NCBI RefSeq assembly: GCF_001426905.1
Contig: NZ_LMFQ01000001.1
Coordinates: 62,001-126,000 of the forward strand
Direction: 5' to 3'
Length of the DNA: 64,000 nucleotides
Source: Caulobacter sp. Root1455
Lineage (GTDB): Bacteria > Pseudomonadota > Alphaproteobacteria > Caulobacterales > Caulobacteraceae
Each line of letters begins with the position of its first letter. Position 1 is the first letter of the stretch. The translations under genes were made by a program, and so were the position numbers. The notes beneath the pieces were generated by a model. The model did no database searches and had not been told where the DNA came from. It saw nothing but the letters and a program-made list of their open reading frames with translations. This document shows, in pieces, positions 36,927 to 43,769 of this stretch.

Positions 36927-38525
36927 TCAGCAGAGGGTGACGGAGACGGCGAGACCGCCTTCGGAGGTCTCCTTGTACTTGGGGTTCATCTCCTTGGCGG
37001 TCAGGGCCATGGCGTCCACGGTGCTGTCGAAGTCGACGCGGCGGTTGACCGGCACTTCGTTGGTGGCGATCAGGTAGCCGGTCCAGGCCTTGACCGCCCC
37101 GAACGCGCAGCGCTCGATGCAGGGCACCTGGACGAAGCCCGCCAGCGGGTCGCAGGTCATGCCCAGATGGTGCTCCAGCGCGCCCTCGGCGGCGTTGGCC
37201 GCCACCTGGGGCGGGTCGCCATAGGCCTGGGCGATGGCCGCCGCGCCCATGGCCGAGGCCACGCCGATCTCGGCCTGGCAGCCGCCCTCGGCCGCCGCCA
37301 GGGTGGCGTTGTGCTTGCACAGATAGCCGATGACCAGGCCGGCCAGCAGGGCCTCGCGCAGCTTGTCCTTGGACATCTTGGCCCCCGCCGGACCCAGCGA
37401 GTAGATCACGGCCGGCAGGACCCCGGCCGAGCCGCCGGTCGGGGCGGTGATGACCAGGTGGCCGCGGGCGTTCTCCTCCGAGCCGGCCAGGGCGTAGGCC
37501 GAGACCAGGGCGATGGCCCGGCGCGCCGTGCCTTCCTGGCCCTGGGCGCTGACATAGACGTCGTGGGCCTTGGTCTTCAGCTTGATCGGTCCGGGCAGGG
37601 TCGAGGTCGGGGCGGCCAGGCCGGTCTTCACCGTGGCGTCCATGGCTCCCAGGATCTTGTCGAGGAAGGCGTTGACCTCGGCCTCGCTGTTGCCGGTGAT
37701 GGCCACCTCGTTGGCCATGGCCAGCTGGGCCAGCGAGATGTTGTCGCGCTTGCAGTGGGCCAGGGCCTCGCTGATCCGGGCATAGGGGTATTTCGGCGGG
37801 TTCTTCTTGGGCGGCGTATAGCCCTTCCATTCGATGAAACCGCCGCCGACCGAATAATATTCCTGCTCCAGCAGCACCTTGTCGCCGGCCAGCAGCTTGC
37901 AGGTCATGGTGTTGGGATGGTGGAAGTCGCCCTTGGTGGCGTCATAGATGACGTCCTTCAGCGACACGTTGATGGTCTTGGCGCCCAGCGTCACCGGGAA
38001 GGTCTGGTTGGGATTGGCCGCCAGGCCGTCGAGGAAGGCCGGATCGACCGTTGCCGGCTCCATGCCGATCAGCCCGGCCAGGGAGGCCCGTTCGGTGCCG
38101 TGGCCCTTGCCCGTGGCGCTGAGGCTGCCGAACAGGTTGACCTTCAGGGCGGTGGCCGTGGCCAGTTGCTCGGCCGGCAGCTTGATGGCGCGCTTGTAGA
38201 AGTCGTAGGTGATCCGCATCGGGCCGATGGTGTGGGACGAGGACGGGCCGGGCCCGACCTTGTAGAACTCCTCGGCCGTGGTCATCACCGGGCCCTTGGA
38301 CTTCTTGACCACATTCAGATTGGGGTCCAGCTGAGCCTGCGCGCCGCCCTTGGCGCCGGGCGACTGAGCCGGGATGTTGGACACGTCCTTGGGCTTGCAG
38401 CCGGTCAGGGCGCCGATCGACAGCGCCATGGCGCTGCGCATCATGAAGGCGCGGCGGTCCGATCCGGCCGGGGGTTCGCGCATGTCGAGTTCGGGGACGA
38501 TCGCCCCCTCCGCCATCCTGTCCAT
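36927..38525 (-). CDS. sdaA: L-serine dehydratase (Fe-S type) with a Tat/lipobox-like leader
   Basis: Deaminates L-serine to pyruvate and ammonia. Residues about 80-532 match single-chain Fe-S serine dehydratases: FYKVGPGPSSSHTIGPM, the cluster cysteines in EGGCQAEIG, MTCDPLAG and VPCIERC, and a C-terminal cysteine (AVSVTLC), which in the Legionella enzyme acts as a tail in the active site. The first 80 residues are foreign to the family: GSDRRAFMMRSAMALSIGAL is a twin-arginine-like signal, followed by TGC with C43 as a lipobox cysteine, then a Gly/Gln/Pro-rich linker. The ATG at 38525 has AGGGAAG upstream. If functional, the leader would send a folded Fe-S enzyme to the periplasm. Alternatively it is an uncleaved membrane anchor. 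Confidence 0.9.
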   Translation of the reverse strand: MDRMAEGAIVPELDMREPPAGSDRRAFMMRSAMALSIGALTGCKPKDVSNIPAQSPGAKGGAQAQLDPNLNVVKKSKGPVMTTAEEFYKVGPGPSSSHTIGPMRITYDFYKRAIKLPAEQLATATALKVNLFGSLSATGKGHGTERASLAGLIGMEPATVDPAFLDGLAANPNQTFPVTLGAKTINVSLKDVIYDATKGDFHHPNTMTCKLLAGDKVLLEQEYYSVGGGFIEWKGYTPPKKNPPKYPYARISEALAHCKRDNISLAQLAMANEVAITGNSEAEVNAFLDKILGAMDATVKTGLAAPTSTLPGPIKLKTKAHDVYVSAQGQEGTARRAIALVSAYALAGSEENARGHLVITAPTGGSAGVLPAVIYSLGPAGAKMSKDKLREALLAGLVIGYLCKHNATLAAAEGGCQAEIGVASAMGAAAIAQAYGDPPQVAANAAEGALEHHLGMTCDPLAGFVQVPCIERCAFGAVKAWTGYLIATNEVPVNRRVDFDSTVDAMALTAKEMNPKYKETSEGGLAVSVTLC

Positions 38526-38669
38526 CGTCTTCCCTTTCGCAGGGGGCGTCGAAGGCGCCCGTCCTTGGTCTTGTGCGGCGGCAGTGTCCGGCCGCGCTTG
38601 CGGCCATGCCATCCGGGTAAGACCCGAGATCGCCCTTGGCGAACCCTCGGGAGCGATGCGTACGGGGTG

Positions 38670-39866
38670 TCAGGCCGACGCCGGCGCCGTGCTCAGCAGC
38701 GACGCGGTGTGGCGGGCGATCATCCGCTCCTCGTCGGTCGGCACCACCCAGGCGACCGCCGCCGAGCCGTCGCGGCTGATCCGGCGCGCCGCGCCCCCGG
38801 GGCGGTTGGCGGCCTCGTCCAGCTCCAACCCCAGCCAGCGGCAGCTTCGGACGATGTCCTCGCGCGCCTGGGCGTCGTTCTCGCCGATGCCGCCGGTGAA
38901 CACGAGCCCGTCGATCCCGCCCAGGGCGGCGGCCATCGAGCCGATCTCGCGCACCACGCGATAGAGGAACAGGCCGACGGCCTCCGCCGCGTGGGGGTCG
39001 GGCGAAGACCTGAGCGCGCGCATGTCGGACGAGACGCCGGAGACGCCCAGCAGGCCCGAGCGCTTGTAGACCAGATCCTCCAAGGCCCGCGCGTCCATGC
39101 CGTAGGCGTCCATCAGGTGGATCAGCACGCCGGGGTCGAGACTTCCCGACCGCGTGCCCATCATCAGCCCGTCCACGGCGGTGAAGCCCATGGTGCTGGC
39201 CATGCTGCGCCCGTCCTGGATCGCGCACAGGCTGGCGCCGTTGCCCAGATGGGCGACGATCACCCGGCCCGAGGCCAGTTCGGGCGCCAGCTCGCGCAGG
39301 CGCGACGCGACGAATTCGTAGGACAGGCCGTGAAAGCCGTAGCGCTGGACGCCCGCCTCGTGGAACCGGCGCGGCAGGGCGAACATCTGGGCCATCGGCG
39401 GCTGGCCGCGGTGGAAGGCGGTGTCGAAACAGGCGACTTGGGCGATGTGGGGCGCCCCCTGCGCGATCGCCTCGATCGGCGCCAGGTTGTGCGGCTGGTG
39501 CAAGGGCGCCAGGGGCTCCAGTTCACGCAGGGCGGCGATCACCGAGGCGTCGATCCGCACCGGCTGGGCGTAGGTCCGGCCGCCGTGCACCACCCGATGG
39601 CCGACGCCCAGCACCGGCCGGCCGTCGATCCGCTGGATCACGGTGTTGAGCACCTCGTGCGTCGCGGCGGCGTGGTCGAAGCCCTCGGCCGGCCAGGTTC
39701 GCTCCTCCAGCGGCTGCCCCTCGGCGTCCTTCAGCACCAGGCGCGGCGACACGCCGATCCCGTCCAGCTGACCCTTGAACAGCAAGGGCTCGCCGGGCGC
39801 GGCCTCGTAAACGGCGAACTTCAGGCTCGACGAGCCGGCGTTGAGGACGGCGAGACAGGCGCTCAT
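38670..39866 (-). CDS. ackA: Acetate kinase
   Basis: Makes acetate and ATP from acetyl phosphate and ADP. 398 residues, typical length. Family motifs: LNAGSSSLKF at the N-terminus, VGHRVVHGG, CFDTAFH, VIVAHLGNGASLCAI, MGTRSGSLDPG and FTGGIGEND. It lies 16 bases after the phosphate acetyltransferase gene and forms the last step of the serine-to-acetate route. A 144-base gap separates it from the serine dehydratase gene, so a second promoter there is possible, though none is obvious. Confidence 0.96.
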   Translation of the reverse strand: MSACLAVLNAGSSSLKFAVYEAAPGEPLLFKGQLDGIGVSPRLVLKDAEGQPLEERTWPAEGFDHAAATHEVLNTVIQRIDGRPVLGVGHRVVHGGRTYAQPVRIDASVIAALRELEPLAPLHQPHNLAPIEAIAQGAPHIAQVACFDTAFHRGQPPMAQMFALPRRFHEAGVQRYGFHGLSYEFVASRLRELAPELASGRVIVAHLGNGASLCAIQDGRSMASTMGFTAVDGLMMGTRSGSLDPGVLIHLMDAYGMDARALEDLVYKRSGLLGVSGVSSDMRALRSSPDPHAAEAVGLFLYRVVREIGSMAAALGGIDGLVFTGGIGENDAQAREDIVRSCRWLGLELDEAANRPGGAARRISRDGSAAVAWVVPTDEERMIARHTASLLSTAPASA

Positions 39867-39882
39867 CGAAAGGCTTCTCCCG

Positions 39883-40869
39883 TCAGACGATGCCGGCCGA
39901 GGTCCGGCGCGCGGCCCCCAGCAGGGAGGCCACGGCGCAGGAGGCCAGGCGCGTCAGCTTGGCGTCGGCGCGGCTGGTCAGGATGATCGGCACCCGCGCG
40001 CCCAGCACGATCCCCGCCGCGTCGGCGCCGGCCAGGAAGGACATGCACTTGGCCAGCATGTTGCCCGCCTCCAGGTCCGGCACCACCAACACGTTGGCGT
40101 GGCCGGCCACCGGCGAGACGATGCCCTTGATGGCGGCCGCTTCGGGGCTGATGGCGTTGTCCAGCGCCAGCGGGCCCTCGAGCAGGGCGCCCTTGATCTG
40201 GCCGCGATCGGCCATCTTGCACAGGGCCGCCGCCTCCAGGGTCGACGGGACGTCGGGATTGACCGTCTCCATGGCGCTGAGGATCGCCACCCGCACCAGC
40301 CCGTCGCCTTCCTGCTGGATCAGGATGTGGGTCATGTCGATGGCGTTCTGGACGATGTCGATCTTGTCCTTGAGCGTCGGGATGATGTTCACCGCCGCGT
40401 CGGTCACCACCAGCGGCGTCGGATGGCCGGGCACGTCCATGATGAAGCAGTGGCTGATCCGCCGGGCGGTGCGGATCCCGGTGTCGCGGGCGACCACCGC
40501 TCCCATAAGTTCGTCCGTATGCAGACTGCCCTTCATCAGGGCCTCGGCGCGCCCGGCCCGGACCAGGGCCACGGCCTTGGCGGCGCTGTCGTGGCTGTGC
40601 TCGGAGTCGACCAGCTCGAACGGCGTGATGTCCAGCTTGCCGGCCGCGGCCACATCCCTGATGCGCGCGGCGGGGCCCACCAGGATCGGCGCGATCAGCT
40701 TCAGCCGCGCCGCCTCGACCACGCTGTCCAGCGAGGCATGGTCGCAGGGATGGACCACGGCGGTGACCAGGGGCGGATGCCGCTGGGCGCGGGCCAGCAG
40801 GCGCTCGAATTTCTCATGCTTGCGGCCGCCGCCGGCTTCGGCCTTCTGGGCTTCGAGTGTGTCAGGCAC
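39883..40869 (-). CDS. pta: Phosphate acetyltransferase (short PTA/PTB type)
   Basis: Transfers acetyl from acetyl-CoA to phosphate. 328 residues, comparable to the stand-alone PTA_PTB domain; the long regulatory N-terminus of E. coli Pta is absent. Motifs include EALMKGSLHTDELMGAV and the late VVPDLEAGNMLAKCMSFLAGADAAGIVLGARVPI (in parts LEAGNMLAKC and IVLGARVPI). Translation starts with GTG at 40869, overlapping the preceding small gene by 8 bases. A butyryl-transferring role cannot be excluded by sequence, but the adjacent acetate kinase and pyruvate formate-lyase favour acetyl. Confidence 0.92.
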   Translation of the reverse strand: MPDTLEAQKAEAGGGRKHEKFERLLARAQRHPPLVTAVVHPCDHASLDSVVEAARLKLIAPILVGPAARIRDVAAAGKLDITPFELVDSEHSHDSAAKAVALVRAGRAEALMKGSLHTDELMGAVVARDTGIRTARRISHCFIMDVPGHPTPLVVTDAAVNIIPTLKDKIDIVQNAIDMTHILIQQEGDGLVRVAILSAMETVNPDVPSTLEAAALCKMADRGQIKGALLEGPLALDNAISPEAAAIKGIVSPVAGHANVLVVPDLEAGNMLAKCMSFLAGADAAGIVLGARVPIILTSRADAKLTRLASCAVASLLGAARRTSAGIV

Positions 40870-41167
40870 GAGCGGTCTCCTGGGCGGTCTTGGGGGCGTC
40901 GAACAGGGCGTTGATGCGCGAGAGCCGGATCCGCGCCTCCGGCGACAGAGGACCGGGCGCGTCGATCACCGCGTGCAACGTCTCGAGGATAGCATGCCGT
41001 TCCTCGAAGGCGGCGGGCGGAAGTCGCGGAATGGCCGCCACCGCCCGTTCCTCGTCCAGACCCAGCGGCAGGAACTGCTCGGTGATCAGGGCCTTGACCT
41101 CGGCGCGCGAGCGGCGCCCCAGGCGGGCGTGGTCCTGGGTCAGCTCGGCGGCGGCGTCGCGCGACAT
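40862..41167 (-). CDS. Small alpha-helical protein of unknown function next to pta
   Basis: 101 residues, predicted soluble and mostly helical: RRSRAEVKALITEQFLPLGL, then ERHAILETLHAVIDAPG and ARIRLSRINALFDAP. It has no cysteine and no signal. It lies one base after the outer-membrane factor gene and overlaps pta by 8 bases, so it is firmly part of the operon. In other alphaproteobacteria pta genes often neighbour a large DUF3141 protein; this could be related to the C-terminal part of one, but I cannot confirm that by eye. Confidence 0.6.
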   Translation of the reverse strand: MSRDAAAELTQDHARLGRRSRAEVKALITEQFLPLGLDEERAVAAIPRLPPAAFEERHAILETLHAVIDAPGPLSPEARIRLSRINALFDAPKTAQETARA

Positions 41168-41168
41168 C

Positions 41169-42620
41169 TCACCTCCCTGTCGCCGCCGCGACGCTCTGTG
41201 GCGTGATCCATTGGTCGTCGGTCAGCTGCCAGCCGCCGCCGAGGGCCTTGTAGAGATTGACCACGGCGATCAGCTGGTCGCGCTGGGTCTGGGCCAGGGC
41301 GTCCTCGGCCGGGAACAGCTGCTGCTGGGCCTCCAGGACCTCGAAATAGCCGGCGCGGCCGGTGTCGTAGCGGATCTGGGCCAGGTCGACCGACCGGCGC
41401 AGCGAGACCACCTGTCGCTCCAGCGCCGCGCGGCGGGCGCTGAGCGTCGTCTGGGCGGCCAGGGCGTCGGCCGTCTCGCCCAGGGCGACCAGGGCGGTCC
41501 GGCGATACTGAGCGACGGTCTCGTCCCAATAGGCCTTGCGGTTGTTATAGATCTCCTCCAGCCGGCCGCCGGTGAAGATCGGGCCCGCCAGGCCAAGACC
41601 CACCGAGCCGACGCCGAAGACCCCGCTGTCGCCGCTGACGTCGGCGCCGAGCAGGCCGGCCAGGGCCGAAAGCCCCAGCCTGGGGAACTTGTTGGCCACC
41701 GCCACGCCCATCTCGGCGTTGGCCCGCATCATCCCCTGCTCGGCCGCCCGGATGTCGGGACGGCGCTGCAGAAGGTCGGTCGTCGCGCCCACCGGCGCGG
41801 CGGGCAGGGCCTGGGCCTCCAGCGCCCGGCCGCGTGGAATCCGTCCGGGCGGGGCGCCCATCAGGACGCTGAGGGCGTTCTCCTGCACGGCGATCCGCCG
41901 CCGGATCTCCTCGATCCGCGCCTCGGACGCGTCGCGGTTGGCGCGGGTGCGCTCCACCGGCAGACGGCTGTCGCGGCCCGCCTCGAAGCGCTGGTTGAAG
42001 ATGTCGAAGGTCGCGCCGTAGACCCGCGTGCTCTCCTGGGCGATGGCGATCTCGCGGTCCAGCTCCAGCAGGCGGAAATAGCCTTCCGCCACGTCGCTGG
42101 TCAGGGTCAGCAGGATCCCGCGCCGGACCTCTTCCTGTTGCAGCAGGCTGGCCTGGGCCGCCTCGTTCGAGCGCTTGATCCGACCCCACAGGTCGAACTC
42201 CCAGGAGAAGTCGAGGGCCGCGCCCAGGCTGCCCAGGCCGACGGTGTCGGGCCCGCCGTTGTCGTCCGGCGAGAAGCTGGACTCCGCGCCGACGTTGCCG
42301 CGGTAACCCACCTGCGGCCTGCTCTGGGAGGCCGAGACGCCAACCAGGGCCCGGGCCTGGGCGATGCGGGCGACCGAGACCTGCAGATCCAGGTTGTTGG
42401 CCAGGGTCTGGCTGATCAGCCCCTGCAGGGTGGGATCGTCGAACACCGCCCACCAGGGCAGGTCGGCCACCGAGGCGGAGGTCTGGACCGGCGCGTCGCG
42501 ATAGGCGGGCGGCAGGCTGACCTCGGGCCGGACATAGTCGGGCCCCACGGTCTTGCATCCAGTCGTCGCCAGGAGGCCGGCGACGAGGGCGAAGGTTGCG
42601 CTTTTGCGGAGCGGGCTCAT
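41169..42620 (-). CDS. Outer-membrane factor lipoprotein of an efflux system (NodT family)
   Basis: TolC-like outer-membrane channel, 483 residues. A lipoprotein signal ends TTGC (C22), followed by KTVGPDYVRPEV, the classic start of NodT-type factors. Two OEP repeats contain SRPQVGYRGN and LDFSWEFDLWGRIKRSNEAA (in parts), DLLQRRPDIRAAEQ and YRRTALVALGETADALA. It follows the ABC permease gene after 16 bases and completes a tripartite pump. Substrates are unknown; related pumps expel drugs, fatty acids or aromatic compounds. Confidence 0.92.
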   Translation of the reverse strand: MSPLRKSATFALVAGLLATTGCKTVGPDYVRPEVSLPPAYRDAPVQTSASVADLPWWAVFDDPTLQGLISQTLANNLDLQVSVARIAQARALVGVSASQSRPQVGYRGNVGAESSFSPDDNGGPDTVGLGSLGAALDFSWEFDLWGRIKRSNEAAQASLLQQEEVRRGILLTLTSDVAEGYFRLLELDREIAIAQESTRVYGATFDIFNQRFEAGRDSRLPVERTRANRDASEARIEEIRRRIAVQENALSVLMGAPPGRIPRGRALEAQALPAAPVGATTDLLQRRPDIRAAEQGMMRANAEMGVAVANKFPRLGLSALAGLLGADVSGDSGVFGVGSVGLGLAGPIFTGGRLEEIYNNRKAYWDETVAQYRRTALVALGETADALAAQTTLSARRAALERQVVSLRRSVDLAQIRYDTGRAGYFEVLEAQQQLFPAEDALAQTQRDQLIAVVNLYKALGGGWQLTDDQWITPQSVAAATGR

Positions 42621-42636
42621 CTTGGGAAGACCCTTC

Positions 42637-43764
42637 TCACTTGACCGCGGCCAGCATTTTTCTGAACCGCGACAGGGTGTAGATGCTGTAGGCGCCGCCG
42701 ATCAGGAACATCTTCAGCAGCGCCGGCCAGACCATCGCCGGCGTCGCGTCGCGAAACAGCACCGCCTGCGAGAAGCTGACGAAATGGGTCGAGGGCACGA
42801 ACTGCATGATGTTCTGCAGCAGCACCGGCATGCTCTCGAGCGGCGTCTGTCCGCCCGAGAGCAGGCTCATGACAATGAAGACCGGGAAGGCCAGCAACCC
42901 GAACTGCGGCATCGAATTGACGATCGTCGCCAGCATGATGCCCAGCGCCGTGACCGAGAACAGATAGACGCACAGGCCCAGGGCGAAGAGCGAGATCGAG
43001 CCGGCGATGGGCACGCCGATCGCGCCCTTCACGACCAGGAACAGCGAGGCCATGGCGGCCAGGACCACGACCATGCCGTTGGCCCAGATCTTGGCGAACA
43101 TCAGCTCGAAGGGCCGCAACGGCATGACCAGCAGGTGTTCGATATTGCCGTGCTCGCGCTCGCGCAGAACCGCCGCCCCGGTCAGGAAGATGGCCAGCAC
43201 CGAGATGTTGTTGATCACCTGGTTGACCGCGACGAACCAGCTTTGCTGCATGTTGGGATTGAAGCGGGCCCGGGTCTCCAGGCCGACCAGCGGCTGGTTG
43301 GCCGGATCGGTGCGGCCGGGCCACAGGTTCTGCACCGCCCCCTCGATGATCTGCTGGATGTAGGACGGTCCCCGGCCCGCCTGGCTCATGGCGGTGGCGT
43401 CGGTCACCACCTGGACGGTGGGCGGGTTGTTGGCGACGATGTCGGCCTCGAAGTTGGGCGGGATGTCGACGACGAAGGTGTATTGCCCGCGGTCCATCAC
43501 GCGGTTGATGTCGCCGAAGCCGATCTCCTGGGCGGGCAGGAACAGCGGCGGCAGCATGGCGTCGCCGATCAGCCGCGAGGTCTTGGAGTCGTCCTCGTTG
43601 ACGATGGCGATCGAGGCGTTGATCACGTCCATCACCGCGCTCTTGGCCGGCGTGTAGACCGAGAAGGTGAACACGTAGCCGATCAGGAACAGCAGCACCG
43701 GGTCCCGCGCCAGGCTGAGCAGCTCCTTCAGGCCGAGCTGGAAGATGTGACCCACGCTGCGCAT
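42637..43764 (-). CDS. ABC-2 type permease (YhhJ-like)
   Basis: 375 residues with one N-terminal membrane segment, a large periplasmic domain of about 150 residues (IVNEDDSKTSRLIGDAMLPP, QYTFVVDIPPNFEADI) and five C-terminal segments. The region REREHGNIEHLLVMPLRPFELMFAKIWAN (in parts REREHGNIEHLL and MPLRPFELM) is the ABC-2 signature. It begins 5 bases after the ATPase/permease gene. Together the two genes correspond to the E. coli YhiI-RbbA-YhhJ arrangement. Confidence 0.9.
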   Translation of the reverse strand: MRSVGHIFQLGLKELLSLARDPVLLFLIGYVFTFSVYTPAKSAVMDVINASIAIVNEDDSKTSRLIGDAMLPPLFLPAQEIGFGDINRVMDRGQYTFVVDIPPNFEADIVANNPPTVQVVTDATAMSQAGRGPSYIQQIIEGAVQNLWPGRTDPANQPLVGLETRARFNPNMQQSWFVAVNQVINNISVLAIFLTGAAVLREREHGNIEHLLVMPLRPFELMFAKIWANGMVVVLAAMASLFLVVKGAIGVPIAGSISLFALGLCVYLFSVTALGIMLATIVNSMPQFGLLAFPVFIVMSLLSGGQTPLESMPVLLQNIMQFVPSTHFVSFSQAVLFRDATPAMVWPALLKMFLIGGAYSIYTLSRFRKMLAAVK

Positions 43765-43769
43765 GGCGC

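Noticed and set aside
32503..41167. FNR-type anaerobic box (TTGAT-N4-ATCAA) for the fermentation genes
   Set aside because: I looked in the upstream gaps of pflB, sdaA, ackA and the HlyD operon and saw no acceptable match.
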